A stretch of 64,000 nucleotides of DNA, taken from the NCBI GenBank assembly GCA_021234155.1, contig JAJEKV010000014.1:4791563-4855562 (forward strand). Reading direction: 5' to 3'. Numbering within the stretch: the stretch's first letter is position 1; each line of letters opens with the position of its first letter. The notes below the pieces were generated by a model. That model did not search any database. It was not told where the DNA came from and saw only the letters and a list, made by a program, of their open reading frames with translations. Positions 24,882 to 35,970 of this stretch are shown in pieces. This DNA is from Isoetes taiwanensis (Eukaryota > Streptophyta > Lycopodiopsida > Isoetales > Isoetaceae). Both the position numbers and the translations under genes were made by a program.

Positions 24882-25795
24882 TTATACATCAATAAGCTTC
24901 CTTTCTAGTAACAGATTATGAAGCACACAACAAGAATAGATCATCTCAGGCACAAATGCAATATCTTCAGATAAAACTGACTTCAAACAGCTGAAAACCC
25001 TTTTTAGTATGCCAAATGCTTGTTCCATGAAAAGTCTTGCCCTCACATGTCTTTCATTGAACAAATTCTGAATGCGAGTTAGATCAGCCACATTTCCAAC
25101 ATATGGAGCCATGATCCATGATGAAACTGCATATGCTTTGCCTCTAACAACTTAGGGATTCACCCTGTAATTACCATTTAAGAGCATAGTTGGCCCCCTC
25201 AAGATTTTCCTTGCATTTATTCTTTGTGCCAAACCTGCATTCCTAAGCACATGAGCATCATGTGTAGAACCTGGAAATCCAACAAATATATCAGTGAATT
25301 CCTACTAGTATCACATACTGCTTGAATAGTGATAGAATGAACTTGTCTTCTGTCAAAATAATCAGCACCACCAAATCCAGAAGGCCGAATAATCTGTACA
25401 TGCGTGCAATCAATAGCACCATAGCAATTTGGTTATCCGCTTGCATCTCTAAAGCCCTCTTCAATCTTAACAAGTTCATGGTTCTTTGACCACCTAATTT
25501 TGCATTCCAACTTCTTGTTAATTGCATAGCAAACTTGTTTAAGTATCATTGAGGTCGTGTTCATTCCAATTGCAAACTGCTCTGAAACTTCTAAGAGGTC
25601 AAAACCCTTCACAACAATGCCGCCCCTACACGAATAGATACTGGTAGAGGTTTCCGAAATTTGGTACTCTTCTTCCTGATCATAGGAGCCAACTTATCAT
25701 ATAACCAATCAAATGTTTCCCTGATCATTCTACAATTCTCTTTCCAATGCTAATGATCATACACATCGAGCACAAATCTATCCCACCATACAGTG
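24882..25795 (-). pseudogene. PIF/Harbinger DDE transposase, broken
   Basis: Minus-strand relic of a Harbinger-type transposase (DDE_Tnp_4 nuclease). In order: WWDRFV and RETFDWLYDKLAP near the N-terminus (25680-25795), a helix-turn-helix-like segment LLEVSEQFAIGMNTT (about 25560-25600), NCYGAIDCTHV with the first catalytic Asp (about 25410), DYFDRRQVHSITIQAV (about 25350), GSTHDAHVLRNAG with the second Asp (about 25250), and FNERHVRARLFMEQAFGILK with the catalytic Glu (about 25040). It ends CCVLHNLLLERKLIDV. Breaks I can see are a TAA stop shortly before the first motif, a frameshift between the first and second Asp, and a further TAA near 25154. All three catalytic acids survive, so the loss is fairly recent. 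Confidence 0.88.
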
Positions 25796-26691
25796 CTCTT
25801 GGTCTCACCCATCAAGAAAAATATCAAAAGAATGGTATACATAATCATATCATCATGCATTATAGCACCTTGTTGTAACATAGTATGTGTTCTAGATTAT
25901 TTGGGGCTCCTATTGTATAGAATACGCATTTTGTGGCATCATGAAAACCGTATAAATCATGACCATTGTAAACAACATGAGATTGTAAATTTCTATCTCT
26001 CCTATAGTCACCTCGGAGTCATCAAACAGATTCGAAGATGAAGTTGCACGAGAATAAAAGTATAATTGTCAAATTGAGATAATCAAATTCAGATTTGGAA
26101 ATGAAGCTGAAAGTATAATCAAGTATAATTGTGATGACACACCTGTACTATCCATGTAATCGAAACCTTTAGAACACAGAGTGCTTCCAATAGATTTCTA
26201 TTCTACAATTCTCTTTCCAATGCTAATGATCATACACATCGAGCACAAATCTATCCCACCATACAGTGCTCTTGGTCTCACCCATCAAGATGTGTGTGGA
26301 CTACCCAAAAATATCAAAAGAATGGTATACATAATCATATCATCATGCATTATAGCACCTTGTTGTAACATAGTATGTGTTCTAGATCATTTGGGGATCC
26401 TATTGTATAGAATACGCATTTTGTGGCATCATGAAAACCGTATAAACCATGACCATTGTAAACAACATGAGATTGTAAATTTCTATCTCTCCTATAGTCA
26501 CCTCGGAGTCATCAAACAGATTCGAAGATGAAGTTGCACGAGAATAAAAGTATAATTGTCAAATTGAGATAATCAAATTCAGATTTGAAAATGAAGCTGA
26601 AAGTATAATCAAGTATAATTGTGATGACACACCTGTACTATCCATGTAATCAAAACCTTTAGAACACAGAGTGCTTCCAATAGATTTCTAT
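25729..26691. repeat. Tandem duplication, two ~480-bp units
   Basis: Units 25729-26202 and 26203-26691 are almost identical from CTACAATTCTCTTTCCAATG to CTTCCAATAGATTTCTAT. The second unit has about 20 extra bases (ATGTGTGTGGACTACCC region) that the first lacks. The left part of each unit is the N-terminal end of the Harbinger transposase, so the duplication postdates the transposon. Confidence 0.92.
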
Positions 26692-26902
26692 CTGTTTTTG
26701 CAAAAATTTTATAAGCACGAGAGACAATAGAACATCATTTACACTGCAGCATCTATCGTACATGTTGACAAATACAAACTATATGAACAAATACAGCTGC
26801 AAACTTCCGATTCATCACCTGCTGCAACGACAGGGATATCTCCTCTAATGACTGTATCTATGTTACGGGATAATTATGTTACAGGATATGCTGAAGACTA
26901 TG

Positions 26903-27060
26903 CACCGTCTCCTGCCAAGGATGGGTAGATTGCTGCTGCATTGCACCATTTTTTCCCAAGAATGGGCAGATCCACCCTTTGCACCATCTCCTTCCAAGGA
27001 TGGGCAGATTGCTGCTGCATTGCTTTTTGCTGGAAGAAAAATAGCCTCTAAATCCTTTGG
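26903..27060. repeat. Imperfect tandem repeat, ~79-bp period
   Basis: CACC(G/A)TCTCCT(G/T)CCAAGGATGGG followed by AGATTGCTGCTGCATTGC occurs at 26903 and again at 26982, with a related AAGAATGGGCAGAT word between. No coding role seen. Confidence 0.6.
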
Positions 27061-27104
27061 TTGTATTCCTTCATGCTGGTCTAATCTAATATAAGACTAG
27101 TAGC

Positions 27105-28556
27105 TTTTGCACCAGGTCATCCGCCAACTCATCTATGCGGACGATGTTGGCCTGCTGGCCCACACCCCAGAAGCTATGCAGTCTCACCTGGATGCCCTAG
27201 ACACATTTTGTCGCTACTCTGAGACATGCGCTGAATCGGCCAAGACCGTGGTGGTTCTCATATCCTCTTCACGCCACCCCATGCCTCCCCGCACTCACAT
27301 ATCGGGGATGGACTGTGGGCGCCACGCCCACCTACAAGTACCTAGGGGTGGAGTTCCCCTCCTCGCTCTGTGGAGGCGCCTATCCGCTTGCGGTGACAGC
27401 AGGCTGGAAAGCTCTTTATGCCATGCGTAACAACAAATACCGTGCGTAGCTCTATGATTGGGGCCATCGGGTCACATCTGCTAAACTGGGGGGTCGAAAG
27501 CCTCGCCCTTCACAGACGGGTCGAGGTTTGGGGCCGGCCGTCTCTTTGGCGACACGAATGACTTGGAGCAGCGCAGAAGGCATTTTTGGCACGGGCACTT
27601 GGGGTGAAACCTTCAATCCCCTATCGACTCTGGCCGTTGCAGAAATCGGATTCTTGCCGCCGGTGACGGCGGTTCTTGATAGACACATCGCCTATTTTCG
27701 TAAAGTGGTTACTATGGGTGATGCTCGGCCCCGCACCGGCTTACACCGTGGCAATGGGTCCGCAGCCGCTTAGGCCTGTTGGAGGGGTAAGAGAGATCAA
27801 TGGTTCGCCAGATGGAACGCAGCGAGCACCGCATGCATGCAGATGGGCACACCGACGATCGTGGATGTACCGCTGGGAGTACCTAGACGCTTGTTTCCTT
27901 GGCAAGCTCGGGACCCCTAGACTCTAGAGCAGGTCAAAATGGCCCATTACAAGGAGCACATCAACCCGTGTTAGCCCGGGGCCCTACACCTCTACCGCTG
28001 CTCCTGTACCGCCCCTAAAAAGCGCCAGACCATTGCCTCCATTCGCACAGTGCCCACCATCTTCGTGACGAAGACCGGGCGGTGGATTGGGAGCCCCGCC
28101 AGACAGCTCTGCCGGGCTTGCCAAACGGGTGCCATTGAGGATGAGTCTCACACTTTCCGAGTTGCCCAAAGATTCAAATGATCCGGGCCGACACGCCCCT
28201 TAGTACGCGGCGGACTTGTTCTTACATTTGCCGATGAACACACCGCCGGTCGACGCGTCTCCGGGTCGCACATTTAGGAGGTAATTGGACTGCGAGGTCA
28301 CCTTTTGCCCCCGCTTTGGCTGCCCGTGATTAGGCATTACGGGTGCGATTGCATGATATATATTTGGGTGTTTCGATTTTATATGTTACGACGGTTTGTC
28401 GGGGTGATTCTGTCGCCACGTTTTTCCTCGAAAACCCTTCGGGGCGGGGGTTTTTTAATCCGGGCAGTAATCCGCTTGCTGCGTTTTTGTATTGGGTCCC
28501 ATAGACCGATTGGTCTCCGTGGACGATAAAAGTACCTTCCTTCCTTCCTTCCTTTG
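27105..28556 (+). mobile_element. LINE family A, copy 4 (RT to 3' tail)
   Basis: Longest and best preserved member, 5'-truncated inside the RT domain. RT catalytic box: VIRQLIYADDVGLLAHTPEA (about 27116-27175), then HLDALDTFCRYSE. VWGPAVS follows at about 27530 and HFWHGHLGVKPSIPYRLW at about 27570-27620. The C-terminal motif CRACQTGAIEDESHTF is at about 28110-28160. The 3' UTR has GGCGGGGGTTTTTTAATCCGG and the signature GGTCTCCGTGGACGATAAAA, then a CCTT tetramer tail at 28534-28554. The frame is interrupted several times. No target duplication is evident. Confidence 0.85.
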
Positions 28557-28690
28557 TCCACTATATCAGTGAATATGGAGTTCTCAATGCTGCAAAAGAC
28601 GCCTTCATCTATGGTCAGCTTTCTTACTAATCCTGGCTTGCCTGGAGTTCATCGTTCAGACAGTCTTTCATTCCTTTAAAGCCCACTTGT

Positions 28691-28931
28691 TGTTTCTTTT
28701 AAAATAAAATGTGACTGCCTTTTAGCATTGTTAATATATATATTCAAATCAAACAGAATCATCAGATATGATCTTGTAGTCCGTCCTTTGACAAGTTATT
28801 CTCAACTGGAAATTCGCATTCTGATGTGCTTTTACGCTTGGCTTTCGCTTTCACAGGCTACGTAAACCTGCACAATTTGGCACATTTAAGATGTAGAGAT
28901 GGTAACAAGTTTGGAGGACATTAACAAGTCT
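28691..28931. repeat. Direct repeat left of the methyltransferase exon
   Basis: Pairs with 29851-30088. Both run from TGTTTCTTTTAAAATAAAAT through GATATGATCTTG(T/G)AGTCCG and CAACTGGAAATTCGC to GGAGGACATTAACAAGTCT, with scattered substitutions and small indels. Confidence 0.88.
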
Positions 28932-28990
28932 TTTCTCATTTAAATGACAGGTATACATTTTGTTCTGTTTCTGCTATACATGTTTGCAGA

Positions 28991-29197
28991 TGTAGTGCGA
29001 CCAAGATACTTCTAGAAATGGATAGAATTCTGAGGCCAGAAGGTTGGGTAATATTCAAGGACACTGCACTTACTGTAAAGATTATTGAACCAATTGTTCA
29101 ATCCTTGCATTGGAAAGTGCACTCGTCCTACATGCAAGAGCAAGAAGGGTTGTTTGTTGTCCAAAAGACATTTTGGAGACTTGATGCAACACTATAA
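28991..29197 (+). pseudogene. DUF248 methyltransferase (PMT-type), terminal exon
   Basis: After a TTTGCAG acceptor the frame reads CSATKILLEMDRILRPEGWV, then IFKDTALTVKIIEPIVQSLH and WKVHSSYMQEQEGLFVVQK, ending FWRLDATL-stop. This matches the C-terminus of plant Golgi SAM-dependent methyltransferases of the PMT24-27 type, where MAEVDRI(L/V)RPEGKLIVRD is followed by SLHWEVH and EGLL..QK..WRP. These proteins are linked to pectin and wall-glycan methylation. The exon is open over 68 codons. No upstream exons (the SAM-binding core) are visible nearby, and the exon lies between direct repeats, so it is best read as a transposed or duplicated gene end. It could be functional only if spliced to exons outside what I can recognise. 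Confidence 0.8.
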
Positions 29198-29850
29198 GTG
29201 TGAACGGTTATTTATTTATATGCTATAAGTACTGCCCTATTAATGAGCAATAGTCAAATATAGATTACCAAGTTTAAAATACCTTCATAATTGAAACAAA
29301 ACAACGTTCCTTTAAAGAGTTCTCTACCAATTTCCAGATTGACATGTTGCAGTTCAACTTTTCTTAGTATTTTTAGCGGACTGCCTACTATTGTATGGTC
29401 CATAGCTTCTATGGCAGTAGTGGTTTTGTTTCTTGCTTGCGAAATAGACGGGTAGATGATATCTTTTGGAGCTAGGATTGATCTAGATTATAGTGTGGAA
29501 AAATAGCCAAGTCCAACAAATGCAAGTCGTTCCGCTGCAATTCACAACTTTGGGGCGTTTGTTAGTTTCAATGAAGAATCTTGAGAAATTGGACCAGATC
29601 ATAGAACTCCATAGAATTTCCTCTCGGCTAGAATCTGGGCATTTGCTTACAAGAGAGCAAAAACAGTGGTTCTTGAATTTGATATGGTACAATAATACCT
29701 TTAAATGCTCGTTGCATCTTCTGCTTATTCCATCTAAGTGAAAATTACCTGTTTAATAATGCTGGATACCTCTCAAGCAATGAAAGACTGCTGTTTCTTT
29801 TAAAATAAAATAGTTAGATCACAAAGCATGCCTTGTTTCTTAAGACATGC
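29198..29850. other. Unassigned stretch
   Basis: An open frame at 29493-29741 (including MKNLEKLDQIIELHRISSRL) has an amphipathic, helix-like look but matches no family I know. A third short copy of TTTCTTTTAAAATAAAATAG at about 29793 shows the direct-repeat start was itself duplicated. Confidence 0.4.
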
Positions 29851-30088
29851 TGTTTCTTTTAAAATAAAATGTGATTGCCTTTTAGCATTGTCATTTTTAG
29901 TATATATATTCAAATCATCAGATATGATCTTGGAGTCCGTCCTTTGACGAGTTATTTTCAACTGGAAATTCGCGTTCTGATGTGCTTTTACACTTGGCTT
30001 TTGCTTTCACATGCTATGGAAACCTGCACCAATTTGGCACATTTAAGATGCAGAGATGGTAACAAGTGTGGAGGACATTAACAAGTCT
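29851..30088. repeat. Direct repeat right of the methyltransferase exon
   Basis: Second copy of 28691-28931, same orientation, about 1.16 kb away. It lacks a few bases (CAAACAGAAT region) and carries ATGCTATGG where the other has AGGCTACGT. Confidence 0.88.
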
Positions 30089-31412
30089 AGCTATATTCCA
30101 CAATTTTAAGATTTCAGGACCCACAATATAGACAATTTTCAATGCTACCGAGCCCGAACAGTTCGACCATCTCCTCAAATAACCATACTCCAACTCAAAT
30201 TTCCAATGTGTTCCTACTAGTCTAGATGGGACGTCATGTTGTTCGTGATTGTGATTAGAAGTGTAATGGAGAGGAGAGGGAAAGAGAACATCTATGAAAT
30301 AGTGCTGGAGGAGTTAAATCGTGAACGAACTTCTTTATTGTACATAAAATGCATCAATAGTCAATAAAGTGAGACATAGACAAAAATGCAAACATGGAAA
30401 TAGTAAACATGAATTCAACATGTCAGGTGACCCACTGCTGCAGGTAATAAATGGGGCTTGTGATGGACCCTTCCAGCCATTCTATTATTTCTTTCTCTAG
30501 CTAAGTACTTGGTTATCAGTGAGGCATGCGCAGATAAATCTTCTTAGAGCAAAGGGATATGGTATTTTCAGGAGGAATTTTCAGGAGGGACATGCCAAGA
30601 ATCCCCATTCCCTTGCAATTGAATATAGCATTCCAGTTAGTGTCAAATTATGCGAGCTTGGAACCTTCCAACAAGATTAAAACATACTTCCATGGATCGC
30701 CTTTGAGGCTTCAATATGGTTCGCAAAGGCATCGCAGTGGGCTGCATCTTTGAAATTTCGTTCAGGAAACCTGCCTCCTTTCCATTATAACATGGCTGCA
30801 GCCAATATATCCAACATGATATGGAATATTCATAAACGTCAAGGACATGTCCAACTCCAAGTGAGCTTCCCACCAAGATGCAGATCATCTTCTTTACCCA
30901 TATATTTGAATATTCACCTCTCATCAGCTTGAGATTGTGCGACTAGACTTAAGGTCGAGCGCTCAAAGACGATCTACAGATTATGTCATTTAAATGTAAT
31001 TAAGTCTGAGCAACTCATTCTTATTCTTATATGCCAATATATTATGAAGCCTTTCTGTTTGGTAGCATGGCAATACAAAAAATATGCGGATCCCTATGCT
31101 GATAAACCATATCAGTGTAGCAGGAGAAGATCTACAGTAAAATTTAAGGAAAATTTTTAGATATGATATAGAAGCTAACGGAGGAAAAATTGATCTGGAC
31201 ACTAGAAAGACAATGCCTCTACTTCATTCAACAGTTTACAAGACATCCAATGCACATCTAACACATGAGACAAGAGAAATAAGGCTTCATGGTATAAAAC
31301 GTCAATTCCTTAACAAAAATGTGGTTTCATTACAAAAATGTGGTCTGCAGAAATAAACCACTCTTAACACAAGAGTTATAACACAATATACAAACAACAT
31401 TTCAAGATCGAT
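30089..31412. other. Unassigned stretch
   Basis: No recognised gene. The open frames at 30559-30753 (+) and 30643-30924 (-) overlap on opposite strands and carry no motif I know. Confidence 0.4.
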
Positions 31413-32198
31413 CTACAGCCTATCACTGATTTTCTCCCATGATTTAGCAATCGAGGCAAGTGCACCAATTAAAGCTTGTCTATTTCTCTCTGCTGCCCTT
31501 GCCTCTTCTCTTTCTGCATCACACTTCTCCTTCTCAATGGCACACATCTTGGAATCTATTTCCTGCCACTTGTCTCCAAGGTTCTCAAGAACTTTAACAA
31601 GCCTCTCATTTGTTGTAACTCTTTTCTTCTTTTTACCACTTGAACCTGGCTCTCTATCACCAGGTGTAGGTGAAGCAATGTTAGAGCCAGCAGTAGCTTC
31701 CATATCTCTACTACTATCACGAGTATGGGGTGGGATAATGGCTGGTCCCTTACCATAAAATTCATCAATGAAATGCCAAACTTGCTGATCAAACTCGACA
31801 GGCTGCACCTTTTCTCTCTTTCGATCAGCCCTACTCAATGTGAAGTACGGTGCACCTGTTTGATGATCATGATCATGTATGCTCTTGTAATCAGAAATCA
31901 AATTTTCCCACTTGTTTTGGCACTGATCAAGATTTTTTTCATACCCATGAGCATGCAAGTATTCAGATATCTTGCGCCACTTGCTTTTTGCAGTCTCCAT
32001 TACATCCCGCGATCCAACATTAGCATCACAAAGTTCTGTTTCTTGCTTCTTTGGCCTCCACCAAAGTTAAAACCTCTTGCAATGTCCAATTTGGAGATCG
32101 CATGTGCTTCTTGCTGCTGTGGCAACAATCTCACTGTTAATTGTACCATTTGTTGGGGCACATGTACCTGTACCTGTACTATTTATGGCATCTGACAT
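31413..32198 (-). pseudogene. ASR3-like trihelix DNA-binding protein, frameshifted
   Basis: The long frame (ATG at 32000 to stop at 31413, 195 residues) begins inside a trihelix domain: KWRKISEYLHAHGYEKNLDQ, CQNKWENLISDYKSIHD, then ADRKREKVQPVEFDQQVWHF. This is the pattern of ASR3-type trihelix factors (KW..V..Y....G, QC..RW.NL..D.K.I, DLRRE..LPGFFD..V). Upstream, in two other frames, lie RSPNWTLQEVLTLVEAK (the first trihelix helix with its Trp) and a start at 32198 (MSDAINSTGTGT). At least two frameshifts separate the pieces. After the domain come a KKKKR basic patch and a charged coiled-coil-like C-terminus. It may be a lost host factor or the Myb/SANT-type ORF1 of the Harbinger element 5.6 kb away on the same strand. 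Confidence 0.75.
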
Positions 32199-32465
32199 AT
32201 ATATTGCTGCATGGCATAAACATCTAGTAAAATGGAAGATTACCATAACGTATCTGGAATATGAAGATAAATGAAAATACTGCAATGTGAGCAATGTGAA
32301 TGAAACATAGATTCTAAAATAAATGGTGGACAAAAAGGAAGTAGATAAAACCCTACTGAAAACAATCCAGAAAAAAATATTTGATAAATGGTAGACAACA
32401 GAAGATATGCAATGATAATTCAAAACCTACTAAAAATAATTCAAAAAACAATCTTTGATATGCAT

Positions 32466-32481
32466 AAAAACGATTGCTCAC
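32466..32481. repeat. Target-site duplication, left (LINE-B copy 1)
   Basis: AAAAACGATTGCTCAC; its partner at 33127-33142 is AAAAACGATTGCTTAC, one mismatch in 16. Confidence 0.9.
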
Positions 32482-33099
32482 TTCCTCCACCGAAGGTTAG
32501 GGTGCTTTTGTGGCAGGTGGTGCACCGCTGTATCAGGGTGAATGCCCTTGTGAGTCAGTTTAGGCCGGGTGTGAGCCCTCTCTGCCCTTGTTGTGGCCTT
32601 CATCGTGAGACTGTGGAGCATTGTCTGATTTTATGCCCTCACTTGCAGGCTGCCTGGGATTGGGTCAGGGCTCTGTTTCAGGTGAGATTGACTAGCCAGC
32701 AGTTGCTGCTTCATGTGTATCCTGGTGCTTGGCCGCTCTTGCGACAGCAAGCCTTGCATCTGTGTGTGGCTTGCGTGGTGTGGCTGATTTGGAAGCGGCG
32801 GCGGTTGGATCTTTCAGGGGATTCACCCGCAACCTCTCTCTCGACCTCGACTCGCCATACAAGCTATTTCAAAGCTTTCCGGTATTCCTGGGATTAGTAG
32901 AGCGGAAGTTTGCCATTTGGCGGGACTTCTTGGGTGTTGTAGATGGTGATGGTCGGTTTGTACAGCAGTAGAGTTGCAGTTTTTCTGTGAGTTTGTTGTG
33001 GAGTGTCGAGGTATCGCTGTCTCTTTGGGGCAGTTCTCCTTCCTCCTCACTTGCTTTGTAACATTACCATTCTTTTAATATATTGATGACACAGTTCTT

Positions 33100-33131
<32 letters not shown>
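32482..33131 (+). mobile_element. LINE family B (L1-like), 5'-truncated, poly-A tailed
   Basis: Encodes the zf-RVT segment found at the C-terminus of plant L1-type LINE ORF2: PPPKVRVLLWQVVHRCIRVN, then LCPCCGLHRETVEHCLILCP with the C-x2-C...H-x4-C ligands, then AAWDW and CVVWLIWKRRR. The frame is lost after about residue 140 of the segment. The 3' UTR ends TGATGACACAGTTCTTC followed by about 40 A. The matching 16-bp duplication on both sides proves target-primed insertion of a truncated copy. This family differs from LINE-A, which has microsatellite tails. Confidence 0.92.
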
Positions 33132-33132
<1 letters not shown>

Positions 33133-33142
33133 GATTGCTTAC
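33127..33142. repeat. Target-site duplication, right (LINE-B copy 1)
   Basis: AAAAACGATTGCTTAC directly after the poly-A tail; see 32466-32481. Confidence 0.9.
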
Positions 33143-35619
33143 CTTTAAAAAGCTATTTGTACTTTGAAAGATCGGATGCAAGCTTCAAAAGCTCCAAACC
33201 AGAACCACCTACTGTCGGCTGGGATCTGGAAGACGCAATTTGCCGCCTTCGATCATCCGTAACGGCACTTAAGGGGTGCCTTGAGGCTGGGATTAACTTT
33301 GAGCAGGAATTTTTGCATCCGTTAACAGCTGTTAAACCTTAACCTAACAAAATGTTAGTAAAATGTTAGTATGAAGGACAGCTAAATGACACCGTTAACT
33401 TAACTGAACCGGTATATCTTAACCCCCTCCTAACTTAACGGCATGTCTTAATGGCAGCTGTGTGAACCCCAGATAGCTAATGTTTTCTAACCTAATGGAG
33501 TTTAACCCCTCAGTGTGAAGTGGCCCTAAGACTACTTTGACCAACATAACCAATGAGCTAACATGATTATTTTTTATTTTAAATCTATATTTGTTTTTTA
33601 TAACAACCTACTCAATTGTTTTTGAAATATACTCTATGGTTTCAGGAATTGTCATTTTTACATCCATATCAAATCCCCCTGGAACCCCCTGTTATTGTGC
33701 TATATATTCATGACACATCATCTTGCTTTGGCAACCCTTCAGGATAATATGATAAAAAATAGAACATGTCTTATCCATTTTTCCTACTTTTGAAAAGGCA
33801 TCAATAAGAGTACCTTATGTAGCAGTACCTGGCATGCCTCATTTAATTATTCGGCCTTACGAAGTCCATACAAATGTGTTGTATGTGAACATATCTATTG
33901 GATGCAGACTGATTGGCAATTGGATTATTTGTTGAAATTGTGAAGAAGTCGGTGAAAGTTTTGATCATCAGTTATGCACTACAATGTTTCACTTGTCATG
34001 CACTCTCAAATCTTGATCTTGAGAGAATTAACAAATGGAATAGAAATACATGCTTCCAAAAGTCACACAAGTCCATCTGTATTCAAGAATAAGATAACTC
34101 GGAAATGAAGTTCTAAATAACCTCTTGTCTCATGATACTCTAAGCCATTACGCATCATTAGGAACAATCAAAGTTTTTGCGCAAACTTTCTCTTAAACTT
34201 TATTTTCTTTTCTCTTATACAATAGTCAAATTCTATTCTAGTACCTGAGTTATACATGACATTGTTCTTTTACTACTTGTATAGAGGTTACAAATGTCCT
34301 GTATAGAGTAACGGTTATGGAACCAGATCCAATTTTTTTATCCACAAAGTTTTGGTATACTTTGAATGTAGAAGTAGCATTTCATTCACGCTATCTAGAG
34401 CATCTCTATTGTAGCTCCCAACTGTTTATATCAACATGCTATTTATAGTAAAGTATGACATAGCATAGGTACTATAGTCCAACCTAGATTGTAATCAGCT
34501 AATTTTTGTTAGATGCACAATTATTAGAGTGCTACTAACAAGCAGATCAATGTTTCTATTTGATGTAATCTTTTTTCTGGGCTGGAGTAATGGTGGCACC
34601 AAGAGCTCCCACTATCATTCTAGCCCAAGTCGTTGCTAATTTTGTGTTAATGGGGTGCAACGGGGATTGGTGGTCCAACCAATTCTAATTTTGATAGAGG
34701 GTTCAATTTCCTTTGCCCTTGCTTGCAAATTAAGCATTTGTGCATGCCATAAACGTCTACATTTGTTCACAAAAGGTTGAAGGTCTGTGCCACTAATATG
34801 CACAAGGTGAGCCATTTAATTTGTATCTTTAGCACTTGAGGTTTTAATTGATGCCAAAACATGCTTGCAGGTATACCATGAGGCTCTCTAGGTGTGCCAG
34901 TAAGGAGCTAAAGCAGTGCCAAGATCCATTGAGCTATAATGGAACCCCCTGTGCCATTAGGGTCACCGAGCTGCCTACTTTGAGGTGCATAAATGAGTCT
35001 TCTGCCAAGTTTGTCTCTCTCTTCTCTTTCTTTTCCCCCTATTTTTTGTGAAGGTTGTTGTATGACACTTCAGCTTCTTGTTGGTGTAATCTCAGAGAAT
35101 TTGGAGCTAAGGAAGGATGCACAATTGCTAATTTGCTCATATGTGAGCCGAAGTAGGGCACCCTCCCCTAACCCGACTATGCAATCCCACAACCCAGTGC
35201 TTATCCAAACCTGCATTACCGCTAAATTTTGTGGCTCGCCTTTATGAAGCTAGAGTCATGCTAGAAATTAATTCCATACTACATAACTGAATGGTTCAAT
35301 TTGCTTAGTTAATGCAAAATGCATGGCAATTTGGAATAGAAAAGCAAATTGAAAGCAAAGAGGTTATTTGGTTCTAGAGATATATAAAAAAAAGGTTTGG
35401 CTACGACAAAATCTCAGAATTGGAAGTTGTGCAGAGTTTCCTGCATGTACATCTGATTTCTATTTTGCAATTGAGGTCTCCGGGGCAGTTAAAGATCCTG
35501 AAGGTACTACATTTATCTACCTCTTTTTTTGCAGAGCCTATTTCTTAGAATGTTTGTTGGATTGTTTTGATCTCAGGTTATGATGGGCAATGAAATGGGC
35601 TCAGACACTAGGATGCTAT
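33143..35619. other. Unassigned stretch
   Basis: The first 200 bases hold a short open frame (33157-33342, contains GWDLEDAICRLRSSVTALKG) of unknown origin. Next comes a zone rich in CCGTTAAC/GTTAA words at about 33310-33520 that may be a worn MITE. An exon-like patch at 34872-35010 (ALTRCASKELKQCQDPLSYN in one frame) is also unassigned. Confidence 0.4.
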
Positions 35620-35970
35620 GCACAAGTGAAAGTAGAAGATGTGCTTTCAAATACTGCGTCATTTGCTTGTAGCTTGAAAGCATGTGCTAAACCATAGATA
35701 AAGATCTAGAATTACATAAAAAATTACAAAAAACGATTTTCAAAATGATCCGCTTCCTGCCATTTACTTCGTTGACATGTATGTCAAGTGTGGCTCTATT
35801 TTGAAGGTACAAGAAGCCTTTGATAAGATGCTAGTGAAAGATGTTGTATCATGGAATACGTTAATAACTGGGTATCAGGAAAATGGGCTGGGTGAGAATG
35901 CTTTAACTTGTTATGAAAGAAACTCTAATGTCTTCACATGCCTTGTGATGTATTCCATGTGTTCCATGTA
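35620..35970 (+). pseudogene. PLS-type pentatricopeptide repeat relic
   Basis: A clear repeat reads DPLPAIYFVDMYVKCGSIL, KVQEAFDKMLVKDVVSWNTL and ITGYQENGLGENALTCYE (about 35748-35921). This is the standard L/S-P pattern of plant PPR proteins (VDMY.KCG....A...FD.M..(K/R)D.VSWN.LI.GY..NG...EAL..(F/Y)). Before it, VLSNTASFACSLKACAKP ends in a stop and the frame shifts. After it the frame soon ends. PPR-PLS proteins bind organellar RNA, mainly for editing. Only one to two repeats of a protein that normally has ten or more remain, so this is a dead fragment. Confidence 0.85.
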
